A DNA stretch of 32,259 nucleotides from Mixta sp. Marseille-Q2659 (GTDB taxonomy: Bacteria; Pseudomonadota; Gammaproteobacteria; Enterobacterales; Enterobacteriaceae). A program made the translations under genes and the position numbers. The stretch is taken from contig NZ_CALNWY010000035.1 of the NCBI RefSeq assembly GCF_940807255.1, positions 1 to 32,259 on the forward strand, written 5' to 3'. Under the pieces are notes generated by a model. It did not search any database, had not been told where the DNA came from, and worked only from the letters and a program-made list of their open reading frames with translations. Shown here in pieces: positions 7,698 to 16,733 of the stretch (position 1 is the stretch's first letter; the number at the start of each line of letters is the position of its first letter).

Positions 7698-8605
7698 TTA
7701 CGCTTCCCGCAGCCATTCCCGATTGAGCGTTTCCGTATCGCCAAGATAGTCGAGTAGCCAGCGCAGCGCCGGCGAGCTGCTCTGTTCTGACCAGCTGACG
7801 CAGCAGGGCTGTCCGGGAAAGGCGCTGGCAGCGTCAGCTCGACCAGCGCGCCGGATGCCAACAGCGGCGCGGCAAAATGCCCCGGCACCATACCCACGCA
7901 CAGCCCCGCGCGCAAACAGTCAAACGCGCTTTCCCAATCCGGCACCACCAGACGCCTCTGATTATCCAGCGTCCAGGTGGTACGGCGCGGCAACGCACGC
8001 GAGGTGTCTTCCAGCACCAGTGAAGGCCAGGGACGGATATCATCATCCTGCAATCCGCTCGTCACGCCAGCTAACGGATGCTCAGCGCTGACCACACAGC
8101 GCCAGTTCAGTACGCCCATATCGCGAAAGGCAAAGCGCCCACCTACTGGTATCGCCTGTGTCGCGCCAATGGCAACGTCAACGCGGTTATCCGCCAGCGC
8201 GTCCCAGACACCGTTAAAGACTTCCGGCGTAATCAACAATTCCATATCGGGAAAGTGGCGGTAAAAATCGAGAACCAGCTGGCGCGTACGCTGTGGCTTT
8301 ACAATCCGATCGACAGCGATGCTTAGCTGTCCGCGCCAGCCGTTGGCGACCTGCTGGCACTGACGGCGTGTGGCTAGCATTTTTTTGATAACAGTGCGTC
8401 CTTCGCGAACAAAAAGCTCACCAGCCTCGGTCAGCACCACATCCCGGTGCCGCCGCTCAAATAGCGGAACCGCCAACCATGCTTCCAGCTGACGTACCGT
8501 ATAACTGATTGCTGAAGGCACGCGGTGGAGTTCCTCCGCGGCCGCAGAGAAACTTCCGGTACGTGCAACGGCATCAACCACTTCAAGCGCATATTCAGAC
8601 CACAT
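7698..8605 (-). pseudogene. punR: punR, LysR-type activator of punC, one frameshift
   Basis: LysR-family regulator of the purine nucleoside exporter punC (E. coli YdhB/PunR). The helix-turn-helix is at residues 1-60 (SFSAAAEELHRVPSAISYTV) and the effector domain follows. The initial frame reads correctly to FPDSP, then runs into unrelated sequence and would stop at 7568 inside purR. Shifting one frame at the G run 7806-7808 restores CCVSWSEQ...SPALRWLLDYLGD and ending LNREWLREA, as in E. coli, with a stop at 7698. Adding one base gives 302 residues (E. coli 310). A one-base deletion is therefore inferred: either a real lesion or a homopolymer error. Divergent from punC, the usual LysR arrangement. 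Gene identity is firm; its functional status is not. Confidence 0.85.
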
Positions 8606-8717
8606 CTCTTGCCTGCAAAAATTTTGATGTCAGTCGGCAAATTTTAGCGTTTCACATTGAGAAAAACATCCTTTACCCTCGCGCCGTCTGTCCACCTGCT
8701 AAATAAATGAGAAAGAG

Positions 8718-9923
8718 ATGTCTGCTACAAAAGGATTTATGTTGTATCTGGCGTTACTCAGTACGCTGGGTTTTCTGGCAACTGATATGTACCTGCCGGC
8801 GTTTACCGCTATGCAGGCGAGTTTTCACACCTCTGCGGGCGTTATCAGTGCCAGCCTGACCGTGTTTTTAGGCGGCTTTGCCTGCGCACAGCTGCTGTGG
8901 GGCCCGCTTTCCGATCGCTTCGGCCGCAAACCGGTGTTGTTGCTGGGCCTGACAATGTTTGCTGTCGGCTGCGCCGGTATGCTCTGGGCTACCGAGGCCT
9001 GGCAGATGTTAACCCTGCGCTTTATTCAGGCGGTCGGCGTTTGCTCCGCCGCCGTCAGCTGGCAGGCGCTGGTCGTTGACCGCTACCGCGGCGCACAGGC
9101 GAACCGCGTTTTTGCCACTATTATGCCGCTGGTAGCGCTGTCGCCCGCGCTGGCACCGCTGCTGGGCGCCTGGCTGTTAAGCCACTTTTCCTGGCACGCC
9201 ATCTTTTTAGTGCTGTTTCTGATTACCCTGCCGCTGCTGTTTGCTACGGCGAGGCTGCAAAAAGCGGCGGCACCGTCAGATGCCCAGCGTTCGCGCACCG
9301 GTTTTTTCCGGCTGCTGGCGTCACGCGTCTACAGCGGCAACGTAATGATTTATGCCGCCTGCTCCGCCAGTTTCTTTGCCTGGCTTACCGGCTCGCCTTT
9401 TATTCTGCATGATTTAGGGCTCAGCCCTGCCGATATTGGCCTGAGCTATATTCCGCAAACCATCGCTTTTTTAATTGGCGGCTTTGGTTGCCGTTCTGCG
9501 CTTCAGCGTCGTAAAGGGCAAACGCTGCTTCCTGCCCTGCTGATTTTTTATGCGGTAAGCGTTGCCGCGCTGTTTATCGTTGCGGTTAGCGGCAACGTTA
9601 CATTGTGGGGATTGTTGATTCCTTTTTGCGGCATGGCATTAGCTAACGGCGCCATTTATCCCATCGTCGTCGCTAATGCGTTGCTGCCTTTTCCGCAGGA
9701 TACCGGCAAAGCCGCTGCGCTACAGAATTGCCTCCAGTTGGGACTTTGCTTTTTTGCGAGCCTGGCGGTTTCCAGCTGGCTAAGCCATCCACTCCTGACC
9801 ACCAGCGCGGTGATGCTGTTTACGATTGTGCTGGTCGCGCTGGGTTATCTGTTGCAGTACAGCGCGGCAGCAAAAACGGTAAATGGCTCCACAAGTCCTG
9901 AGATAAGTCGCGACAACACATGA
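8718..9923 (+). CDS. punC: Purine nucleoside efflux MFS transporter PunC
   Basis: 401 residues, about 12 membrane helices, Bcr/CflA-type drug:proton antiporter branch of the major facilitator superfamily. The E. coli ortholog YdhC exports purine nucleosides and is activated by PunR. Visible family features: [12 protein letters not shown] at the first helix and the loop 2-3 motif [14 protein letters not shown]. The start ATG has GAGAAAGAG upstream. It is divergent from punR with a 112-base gap containing two A/T-rich near-repeats (GCAAAAATTTTGATG and GGCAAATTTTAGCG) that could bind the regulator. Intact; its activator is frameshifted in this sequence. Confidence 0.9.
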   Translation: MSATKGFMLYLALLSTLGFLATDMYLPAFTAMQASFHTSAGVISASLTVFLGGFACAQLLWGPLSDRFGRKPVLLLGLTMFAVGCAGMLWATEAWQMLTLRFIQAVGVCSAAVSWQALVVDRYRGAQANRVFATIMPLVALSPALAPLLGAWLLSHFSWHAIFLVLFLITLPLLFATARLQKAAAPSDAQRSRTGFFRLLASRVYSGNVMIYAACSASFFAWLTGSPFILHDLGLSPADIGLSYIPQTIAFLIGGFGCRSALQRRKGQTLLPALLIFYAVSVAALFIVAVSGNVTLWGLLIPFCGMALANGAIYPIVVANALLPFPQDTGKAAALQNCLQLGLCFFASLAVSSWLSHPLLTTSAVMLFTIVLVALGYLLQYSAAAKTVNGSTSPEISRDNT

Positions 9924-9935
9924 TTAGCAAACTAA
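9924..9935. promoter_or_regulatory. SlyA/MarR-type palindrome upstream of cfa
   Basis: TTAGCAAACTAA, one base different from the SlyA consensus TTAGCAAGCTAA, directly after the punC stop and ten bases before the -35 of the distal cfa promoter. It forms the core of a longer inverted repeat TGATTAG-CAAA-CTAATCA (9921-9938). Confidence 0.45.
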
Positions 9936-9945
9936 TCATTAGCCG

Positions 9946-9974
9946 TTGTATATTGCCCAGCGTGAGCATATACT
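9946..9974 (+). promoter_or_regulatory. Distal cfa promoter
   Basis: TTGTAT, 17 bases, TATACT; a perfect TATAAT also occurs at 9993-9998. Initiation near 9981 gives a leader of about 213 bases, close to the long sigma70 transcript of E. coli cfa, which is a target of small RNAs. Confidence 0.55.
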
Positions 9975-10014
9975 CCTTTGCAGGCAGTCACTTATAATAA
10001 TTCGTGCGCTTTTT

Positions 10015-10120
10015 CCCGGTCAGACGGATCGCTTCTCACGTTCTGACACTTAGCTGACCGGGCATTCACTCATTTCAATCCTCTGCTTAACGTCGTAATT
10101 CAGGCACACGGTTTTCCGTG
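10015..10120 (+). other. Structured cfa leader
   Basis: Two stems lie in the long leader: CCCGGTCAG (10015-10023) pairs with CTGACCGGG (10054-10062), and CACGG pairs with CCGTG around TTTT (10107-10120). A TTGACT at 10145-10150 with TATCAC at 10170-10175 may be the proximal, sigmaS-type promoter, but its spacing is poor. Confidence 0.45.
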
Positions 10121-10193
10121 CGTTTTCTCACAATCCTGTAGAAATTGACTATTCTGTTTCTCAGGTTCGTATCACACAGGTGATGGAGAAGCT

Positions 10194-11342
10194 ATGAGTT
10201 CATCGTGCATAGAAGAAGTGAACCTGGAGGAAAACCATTGGTATCGTATCGCCCATGAAATGCTGGAAATGGCCGATATTGAAGTCAATGGCAATCGTCT
10301 CTGGGACATTCAGGTTAAAAATCCTGACTTTTTTAAACGTGTATTACAGGAGGGATCCCTCGGTCTTGGCGAGAGTTACATGGATGGCTGGTGGGAATGC
10401 GAACGGCTTGATATGTTTTTTCACCGCGTGCTGAAGCACAAGCTGGATCAGCAACTCCCTCATCATTTCAAAGATACCTTACGCATCGCGGCAGCGCGCC
10501 TGACCAATTTACAGTCTAAAAAGCGCGCCTGGATGGTGGGTAAAGAGCATTACGATTTAGGCAACGATCTTTTTTCGCTTATGCTTGATCCCTTTATGCA
10601 GTATTCCTGCGGCTACTGGAAAGAAGCCGGTACGCTGGAAGAGGCACAGCAGGCTAAGCTAAAAATGATTTGCGAAAAACTACAGCTGAAGCCGGGCCTG
10701 AAACTGCTGGATATTGGCTGCGGCTGGGGCGGTCTGGCAGAGTTTGCCGCACGTCATTATGGCGTTACCGTTCACGGCGTCACCATTTCCGCAGAGCAGC
10801 AAAAAATGGCGCAACAGCGCTGTGAAGGACTGGATGTCACTATTCTGCTGCAGGACTATCGCGATCTTAATGACCAGTACGACCGTATTGTCTCTGTCGG
10901 GATGTTCGAACACGTCGGCCCTAAAAATTATGCGACCTATTTCGAGGTGGTCGACCGCAATCTGAAGCCTGACGGGCTGTTCCTGCTCCATACTATCGGC
11001 GCCATTAAAACCGATATGAATGTTGATCCGTGGATCGATAAATATATCTTCCCCAACGGTTGTTTACCTTCGGTGCGTCATATTGCCGAAGCCAGCGAGC
11101 CGCATTTTATTATGGAAGACTGGCATAATTTCGGTGCCGATTACGATACAACGCTGATGGCGTGGTATGAGCGTTTTCTGAAGGCGTGGCCGCAACTGGC
11201 TGAAAAATATGGTGAGCGCTTTAAACGCATGTTTACCTATTATCTGAATGCCTGCGCCGGTGCTTTCCGCGCCCGTGATATTCAGCTGTGGCAGGTCGTT
11301 TTCAGCCGCGGCGTTGAAGGCGGAATGCGCGTTCCGCACTAA
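10194..11342 (+). CDS. cfa: Cyclopropane-fatty-acyl-phospholipid synthase
   Basis: 382 residues, identical in length to E. coli Cfa. Uses S-adenosylmethionine to add a methylene bridge across double bonds of membrane phospholipid acyl chains, mostly on entry to stationary phase or under acid stress. SAM motif LLDIGCGWGG at 171-180; the bicarbonate-site and catalytic residues Cys139, Glu239, His240, His266, Glu308 and Tyr317 are all in register. GATGGAGAAG provides the ribosome binding site. It is followed by a terminator shared with convergent ribE. The long leader and the SlyA-like site upstream suggest layered regulation. Confidence 0.98.
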   Translation: MSSSCIEEVNLEENHWYRIAHEMLEMADIEVNGNRLWDIQVKNPDFFKRVLQEGSLGLGESYMDGWWECERLDMFFHRVLKHKLDQQLPHHFKDTLRIAAARLTNLQSKKRAWMVGKEHYDLGNDLFSLMLDPFMQYSCGYWKEAGTLEEAQQAKLKMICEKLQLKPGLKLLDIGCGWGGLAEFAARHYGVTVHGVTISAEQQKMAQQRCEGLDVTILLQDYRDLNDQYDRIVSVGMFEHVGPKNYATYFEVVDRNLKPDGLFLLHTIGAIKTDMNVDPWIDKYIFPNGCLPSVRHIAEASEPHFIMEDWHNFGADYDTTLMAWYERFLKAWPQLAEKYGERFKRMFTYYLNACAGAFRARDIQLWQVVFSRGVEGGMRVPH

Positions 11343-11380
11343 TATAAAAAAAACGTGCCAGGCGCGGTTTGACGGCTTAA

Positions 11381-11410
11381 AAACAGGCAACCGGGTTGCC
11401 TGTTTTTTTT
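11381..11410. terminator. Bidirectional terminator between cfa and ribE
   Basis: AAACAGGCAAC / GTTGCCTGTTT eleven-pair stem with a CGG loop, then a T run on the plus strand. It ends just after the ribE stop codon. Confidence 0.88.
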
Positions 11411-11411
11411 A

Positions 11412-12062
11412 TTATTCGCCAGTTTCGTTCTGAAGGCTGGCTGCCAGCGCCGCTTCACGCTGCGCCAGGACGCGCTCAACTGTATCGACGATCGCCTGCG
11501 TATGCGGATCGATTTCAATGTTGACCCGCTGCCCCAGCTTTTTCGTGCCCAGCGTGGTGCGCGCCAGGGTTTCAGGAATTAAATGCACGCAAAATTTAGT
11601 TTTAGTGACGTCGCCAACGGTCAGGCTGATGCCATCGATACCAATAAACCCTTTGTGAAGAATATATTTCAGCAGCGAGCTGTCCTGCGGCTTAAACCAA
11701 ATTTCACGGTTATTTTCTGCATTTATAATCTTGCAGATTTCCGCCGTGGTCATAATATGGCCGGACATCAAATGCCCACCGATTTCATCGCTAAACTTAG
11801 CCGCACGTTCGATATTAACCACATCGCCCGTCTGTAAATCGCCAAGGTTAGTAATACGCAACGTCTCTTTAACTAAATCAAAGCTGACGCGATCGCCATC
11901 AACCTCGGTTACGGTCAGACAGCAGCCATTATGTGCGACCGATGCGCCCAGCTCCAGACCCGGTAATAACTCTGGCGGCATTTTAATAATATGGGTACGA
12001 AAGTTCGTTTTTTCCTCAATAGCAACCACCTCGGCGGTGCCCTGCACAATTCCGGTAAACAT
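11412..12062 (-). CDS. ribE: Riboflavin synthase, alpha subunit
   Basis: 216 residues (E. coli RibC/RibE is 213). Catalyses dismutation of two 6,7-dimethyl-8-ribityllumazine molecules to riboflavin and the pyrimidine precursor. Two lumazine-binding barrel repeats are visible: [12 protein letters not shown] at the N terminus and [12 protein letters not shown] from about residue 100; each repeat carries the NGxSLTV-like strand ([13 protein letters not shown] and [12 protein letters not shown]). GAGG precedes the ATG. Divergent from mdtK across 222 bases, the same arrangement as in E. coli. Named ribC in older E. coli usage. Intact. Confidence 0.97.
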   Translation of the reverse strand: MFTGIVQGTAEVVAIEEKTNFRTHIIKMPPELLPGLELGASVAHNGCCLTVTEVDGDRVSFDLVKETLRITNLGDLQTGDVVNIERAAKFSDEIGGHLMSGHIMTTAEICKIINAENNREIWFKPQDSSLLKYILHKGFIGIDGISLTVGDVTKTKFCVHLIPETLARTTLGTKKLGQRVNIEIDPHTQAIVDTVERVLAQREAALAASLQNETGE

Positions 12063-12284
12063 AGATTAGCCTCAGTTAGTTTTTGCTGATATTAACATAC
12101 TCTCCGCCGCAGACCAGGCTGGCAAAGGCAGGAAAACAGCCCGCTTCACGCATAAAATGCTGTTTCTTTAAGACCTTGATGCCGTTATGATCCTGCACCA
12201 ACATGACGCATCATTATCTATTCTTTATTATCTCGCCCTCTGGGTAATTCTTTATTCATTTTTAAAACATAAAAAGGTGTTTAC

Positions 12285-13656
12285 GTGCAGAAGTATCTGA
12301 CAGAAGCGCGTCAATTATTAGCTCTTGCCATTCCGGTTATTCTGGCGCAGGTCGCGCAAACGGCCATGGGATTTGTCGATACGATTATGGCCGGTTCAGT
12401 TAGCGCAACCGATATGGCGGCGGTGGCGGTCGGCACCTCTATCTGGCTACCCGCTATTTTATTTGGCCACGGCCTTATTCTGGCCTTAACGCCGGTAGTG
12501 GCGCAGCTTAACGGCTCCGGTCGACGCGAGCGGATCGCCCGTCAGGTGCGCCAGGCTTACTGGCTGGCGGCGCTGGTGTCGGTGCTGATCATGGTGGTGT
12601 TATGGAACGCCGGTTATATGATTCACGCCATGCACGATATTGATCCGGCGCTGGCCGATAAAGCGGTTGGCTATCTGCGTGCGCTGCTCTGGGGGGCGCC
12701 CGGTTATCTCTTTTTCCAGGTTGCACGCAACCAGTGCGAAGGCCTGTCGAAAACCAAACCCGGCATGGTGATGGGCTTTATCGGGCTGCTGGTTAACATC
12801 CCGGTTAACTATGTTTTTATTTATGGCCATCTGGGCATGCCCGCGCTGGGCGGCGTCGGCTGCGGCGTGGCGACCGCATCGGTCTACTGGGTCATTTTTA
12901 TTGTTATGCGGCTGTGGATCAAACGGGCGCGCTCTATGCGCGATATCGCCCTGCCCGACTACTTCAGCGCGCCAGACTGGAACGTACTGAAACGGTTAAC
13001 GCTTCTTGGATTGCCGGTGGCGCTGGCGCTCTTTTTTGAAGTCACCCTGTTTGCCGTGGTCGCCCTGCTGGTCTCTCCGTTAGGGATCGTGAATGTCGCC
13101 GGTCACCAGATTGCGCTTAACTTCAGCTCGCTGATGTTTGTGCTGCCGTTGTCCCTGGGCGTGGCGACCACGATTCGCGTGGGCTTTCGTCTCGGCCAGG
13201 GTTCGGTGGCAGCGGCGAAAGTGGCGGCCTGGACCGGCCAGGGCGTCGGCATCCTGATGGCGGCGATGACGGCGCTGTTTACCGTTACCTTTCGTGAGCA
13301 GATCGCTCTGCTGTATAACGACAATCCGCAAGTGGTGACTCTGGCTGCGCAATTGATGCTGCTGGCGGCAATCACCAGTTTTCCGACTCCATTCAGGTTA
13401 TCGGCAGCGGGATTTTGCGCGGCATAAAGATACCCGTTCAATCTTCTTTATTACGCTGATCGCCTACTGGGTTATCGGCCTGCCGAGCGGTTATGTACTG
13501 GCGCTGACCGACTGGCTGGTGCCGCCAATGGGCCCGGCTGGATTCTGGTGCGGCTTTATTCTGGGCCTGACGTCGGCGGCCATTATGATGCTGTGGCGTA
13601 TTCGCCGACTGCAAAAACTTCCGGCGGAACTAATTCTGTCGCGCGCGGAACATTAA
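12285..13656 (+). pseudogene. mdtK: mdtK, MATE multidrug efflux pump, two frameshifts
   Basis: MATE-family Na+- or H+-coupled exporter with 12 membrane helices (E. coli MdtK/NorM, 457 residues). Start is GTG after AAGGTG, giving [20 protein letters not shown] as in E. coli. The frame is conserved to LMLLAAI, then breaks. A base is missing after 13373 (ATC[T]ACCAG) and another after 13423 (GGC[T]ATAAA); each loss removes the T of a conserved tyrosine codon. Between them [13 protein letters not shown] is encoded, and after them [11 protein letters not shown] to LILSRAEH, stop at 13654-13656. Adding both bases gives exactly 457 residues. As written, translation would end at 13427 after 380 residues and lose the last two helices. 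Confidence 0.9.
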
Positions 13657-13664
13657 GATAAAGG

Positions 13665-13690
13665 CCCGCCGCGGCTAAAAAAACGGCGGG
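13665..13690 (+). terminator. Weak hairpin after mdtK
   Basis: CCCGCCG / CGGCGGG seven-pair stem with an A-rich 12-base loop and no T run. Possibly the mdtK end signal. Confidence 0.3.
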
Positions 13691-13735
13691 TCGCACAGTT
13701 GATGGGCAGTCGCGCAGAAAATTGCATGTTTCTGC

Positions 13736-13764
13736 TTGCCAGCGGTGAACAGTGTCGCTAATAT
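13736..13764 (+). promoter_or_regulatory. Promoter of the valine tRNA cluster
   Basis: TTGCCA, 17 bases, TAATAT, followed by a GC-rich discriminator (TCGTCCCCGCC) typical of stringently controlled stable-RNA promoters. Initiation near 13771, about 24 bases before the first tRNA. Confidence 0.7.
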
Positions 13765-13794
13765 TCGTCCCCGCCGTCACCCAAGACGGCAGAT

Positions 13795-13871
13795 GCGTTC
13801 TTAGCTCAGTTGGTTAGAGCACCACCTTGACATGGTGGGGGTCGATGGTTCGAGTCCATTAGAACGCACCA
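13795..13871 (+). tRNA. valV: tRNA-Val(GAC), copy 1
   Basis: 77 bases with encoded CCA. Acceptor stem GCGTTCT / AGAACGC pairs fully; anticodon GAC at 13829-13831 in CCTTGACATGG; T loop TTCGAGT. Identical to copy 3. Confidence 0.98.
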
Positions 13872-13875
13872 AAGT

Positions 13876-13952
13876 GCGTCCGTAGCTCAGTTGGTTAGAG
13901 CACCACCTTGACATGGTGGGGGTCGGTGGTTCGAGTCCACTCGGACGCACCA
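13876..13952 (+). tRNA. valW: tRNA-Val(GAC), copy 2
   Basis: 77 bases with encoded CCA. Acceptor GCGTCCG / CGGACGC, anticodon GAC at 13910-13912, T stem GGTGG / CCACT. Differs from copies 1 and 3 only by compensated pairs in acceptor and T stems; its sequence matches my recollection of E. coli valW. Four bases separate it from copy 1. Confidence 0.98.
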
Positions 13953-13963
13953 AAAATTTCGAT

Positions 13964-14040
13964 GCGTTCTTAGCTCAGTTGGTTAGAGCACCACCTTGAC
14001 ATGGTGGGGGTCGATGGTTCGAGTCCATTAGAACGCACCA
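13964..14040 (+). tRNA. tRNA-Val(GAC), copy 3
   Basis: 77 bases with encoded CCA, the same sequence as copy 1; anticodon GAC at 13998-14000. E. coli has only two genes here, so this is an additional valV-type copy. No clear terminator follows the cluster. Confidence 0.98.
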
Positions 14041-14361
14041 CTCTCTCTGGTTACAGTTCCCTTTATCGTTCTCCTTACGCTTACGTTTTATCTCCCTGTT
14101 TCCCGCTCTGCGCACGCCCTTTTCGTCCTTTTGCTTTGCCATTAAAAAGCCTTCATTAGCAGGCATATTTTATGCGCAACTTATTTGCAGGTTGTATCTG
14201 ACTTTTACTAATCAATCCCTGTTTTATCAGAACTTTCCTGGTATTGTCCTGCTTTCATTTATGCCGCTTAGCCCAATTTAAACGCCCGTTAAACGGCCCG
14301 GATGCCGTTTCCGCAACGTGACTTTCTTTGATCTCACACCAGCTGCACGCACGCTTTTTGG
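14041..14361. other. Gap between tRNA cluster and pykF promoter
   Basis: About 320 bases without a credible gene. I see no strong hairpin, repeat or promoter; the only reading frame (minus strand, 13975-14166) overlaps the antisense of tRNA copy 3 and is an artefact. Confidence 0.6.
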
Positions 14362-14390
14362 TTGGTTTTCGTATACTTAGCGTCTATACT
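14362..14390 (+). promoter_or_regulatory. pykF promoter
   Basis: TTGGTT, 17 bases, TATACT. Start near 14397, giving a leader of about 240 bases. Confidence 0.65.
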
Positions 14391-14408
14391 ATCGCCCGGT
14401 GTTTCACT

Positions 14409-14422
14409 TGAATGGTTTCAGC
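14409..14422 (-). promoter_or_regulatory. Cra (FruR) operator of pykF
   Basis: Read on the minus strand, GCTGAAACCATTCA fits every position of the Cra consensus RSTGAAWCSNTHHW. It lies just downstream of the inferred transcription start, where Cra would block pykF, as established in E. coli. Confidence 0.82.
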
Positions 14423-14637
14423 CAATTGACGTGCCCTAACCTACACTCACAACCAGTTGCGCAACTCGCCCACGCGGGCCATGGAACATCATCGCACAAC
14501 TTCCTCTGCACGCTTCATATCTGTCACCTATTCTTAGTTTGTATCGCTATCCGCTCGCTGAGCATGAATATTTCCCCGATGCACCAGGCATCGACCTCAA
14601 ACCTTAATCATCCATCACAACTTACAGATAACTTGTC

Positions 14638-16050
14638 ATGAAAAAGACCAAGATCGTTTGTACTATCGGCCCTAAAACTGAATCCGAAGAGATGCTGACC
14701 AATCTGCTGGAAGCAGGCATGAACGTTATGCGTCTTAACTTCTCACACGGCGACTACGAAGAACATGGCCGCCGTATCGCCAACATCCGTGCGGTTATGG
14801 AAAAAACCGGTCGTCAGGCGGCTATCCTGCTGGATACCAAAGGCCCGGAAATCCGCACCATGAAACTGGAAGGCGGCAACGACGTTTCCCTGAAAGCGGG
14901 TCAGACGTTCACCTTCACCACCGATCAGTCCGTGATTGGTAACAGCGAACGCGTTGCAGTGACCTACGCGGGCTTTGCTGCCGACCTGAAAATCGGCAAT
15001 ACCGTTCTGGTTGACGATGGCTTAATCGGTATGGAAGTCACCGAAGTCAACGAAAATACCGTGGTATGTAAAGTGCTGAACAACGGCGACCTCGGCGAAA
15101 ATAAAGGCGTTAACCTGCCGGGCGTGTCTATTCAGCTGCCAGCGCTGGCGGAAAAAGATAAGCGCGATCTGATTTTCGGTTGCGAACAGGGCGTCGATTT
15201 TGTTGCGGCTTCCTTTATTCGTAAGCGTTCTGACGTGCTGGAAATCCGCGAGCATCTGAAAAAGCATGGCGGCGAGCATATCCAGATCATCTCTAAAATC
15301 GAAAACCAGGAAGGTCTCAACAATTTTGATGAGATCCTCGATGCGTCTGACGGCATCATGGTTGCCCGCGGCGACCTCGGCGTGGAAATCCCTGTTGAAG
15401 AAGTGATTTTCGCGCAGAAAATGATGATCAAAAAGTGTAATAAAGCACGTAAAGTTGTGATTACCGCGACCCAAATGCTTGATTCCATGATCAAGAACCC
15501 GCGCCCTACTCGTGCGGAAGCGGGCGACGTCGCGAACGCCATTCTGGATGGCACCGATGCGGTTATGCTGTCTGGTGAAAGTGCGAAAGGTAAATATCCG
15601 CTGGAATCCGTAAGCATCATGGCGACCATCTGCGAACGTACCGATCGCGTGATGAAATCCCGCATTGATACGCTGAACGACAATCGTAAGCTGCGTATTA
15701 CCGAAGCGGTGTGCCGTGGTGCCGTGGAAACCGCCGAGAAACTGGAAGCGCCGCTGATTGTAGTCGCAACCGAAGGCGGTAAATCTGCGAAGTCCGTACG
15801 TAAATATTTCCCGGACGCGACTATCCTGGCGTTAACGACCAATGAAATCACCGCACGTCAGCTGCTGCTGAGCAAAGGCATCGAAGCGCGCGTAGTGAAA
15901 GAAATTGCTTCTACCGATGATTTCTACCGTATTGGAAAAGAAATCGCGCTGGAAAGCGGTTACGCGCAGAAAGGTGATGTTGTGGTCATGGTATCAGGTG
16001 CCCTGGTACCAAGCGGAACGACAAATACCGCTTCTGTTCACGTACTGTAA
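14638..16050 (+). CDS. pykF: Pyruvate kinase I (fructose-1,6-bisphosphate activated)
   Basis: 470 residues, identical in length to E. coli PykF. Converts phosphoenolpyruvate and ADP to pyruvate and ATP in the last step of glycolysis. Visible: N-terminal [16 protein letters not shown], Arg32 and Asn34 (MRLNFSHGD), catalytic Lys220 in [10 protein letters not shown], metal ligand Glu222, and [12 protein letters not shown]. The allosteric C-terminal domain is complete ([32 protein letters not shown]). No strong Shine-Dalgarno precedes the ATG. The Cra site in its leader opposes the Cra site at ppsA, which codes for the reverse reaction. Confidence 0.98.
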   Translation: MKKTKIVCTIGPKTESEEMLTNLLEAGMNVMRLNFSHGDYEEHGRRIANIRAVMEKTGRQAAILLDTKGPEIRTMKLEGGNDVSLKAGQTFTFTTDQSVIGNSERVAVTYAGFAADLKIGNTVLVDDGLIGMEVTEVNENTVVCKVLNNGDLGENKGVNLPGVSIQLPALAEKDKRDLIFGCEQGVDFVAASFIRKRSDVLEIREHLKKHGGEHIQIISKIENQEGLNNFDEILDASDGIMVARGDLGVEIPVEEVIFAQKMMIKKCNKARKVVITATQMLDSMIKNPRPTRAEAGDVANAILDGTDAVMLSGESAKGKYPLESVSIMATICERTDRVMKSRIDTLNDNRKLRITEAVCRGAVETAEKLEAPLIVVATEGGKSAKSVRKYFPDATILALTTNEITARQLLLSKGIEARVVKEIASTDDFYRIGKEIALESGYAQKGDVVVMVSGALVPSGTTNTASVHVL

Positions 16051-16068
16051 ATAATTACAGCCTTGAAG

Positions 16069-16097
16069 AAAAAAGCGCCGAACAGGCGCTTTTTTTA
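16069..16097 (+). terminator. Terminator after pykF
   Basis: AAAAGCGCC / GGCGCTTTT nine-pair stem with GAACA loop, followed by more T. Confidence 0.88.
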
Positions 16098-16297
16098 TTT
16101 CGGCGTAAACGTTATTGCCAAAAATTCCAATTGAAAATAACAATAAAAGCTGGCTTTCAGGAAAGATTAAATCAATTAAATCTGACTGTTTTCATTTATT
16201 TTTTCGCCTTTATTGCCTTAACAGATGTTTCTTTGAGCGAACGAGCAAAATTAAGCATGTTCTCATCAAAAATTTATTCTCATACCAAAAAACTTTG

Positions 16298-16306
16298 TGT
16301 AATACT
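16298..16306 (+). promoter_or_regulatory. lpp promoter (extended -10)
   Basis: TG-T-AATACT within a stretch nearly identical to the E. coli lpp promoter and leader. The 170 bases upstream are very A+T-rich, as in E. coli where this boosts lpp expression. Initiation near 16314 gives a short leader of about 37 bases with GAGGG as ribosome binding site. Confidence 0.85.
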
Positions 16307-16347
16307 TGTAACGCTACATGGAGATTAACTCAATCTAGAGGGTATAA

Positions 16348-16587
<240 letters not shown>

Positions 16588-16600
16588 GAGTTCTGGTAAT

Positions 16601-16632
16601 AAAAATGGCGTCCAATGGACGCCATTTTTTTT
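16601..16632 (+). terminator. Terminator after lpp
   Basis: AAAAATGGCGTCC / GGACGCCATTTTT 13-pair stem with AAT loop and a run of eight T. Confidence 0.93.
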
Positions 16633-16733
16633 GCGTTTTTCCTCTGTTTTATTTGTCTGTTATCTGTTTGTTTCCCGCGCCTTGTTTCTCGATTTCTCTT
16701 TCTGTTAACGACAGATATTTCTAACGCGCTCTG

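Noticed and set aside
8606..8717. PurR operator between punR and punC
   Set aside because: GCAAAAATTTTGATG and GGCAAATTTTAGCG lack the central ACGT and full symmetry of a PurR site.
12285..13656. Programmed frameshifting in mdtK
   Set aside because: No slippery heptamer or downstream pseudoknot at either site, two shifts would be needed, and the protein in relatives is encoded in one frame.
13975..14166. 63-codon minus-strand frame ending SNHRPPPCQGGALTN
   Set aside because: It reads the antisense of tRNA-Val copy 3; such translations are a known annotation artefact.
14399..14641. 80-codon frame in the pykF leader, ending at ATGA over the pykF start
   Set aside because: Starts with GTG at the inferred transcription start, has no ribosome binding site and no recognisable similarity. 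The overlap with pykF is tempting but unsupported.
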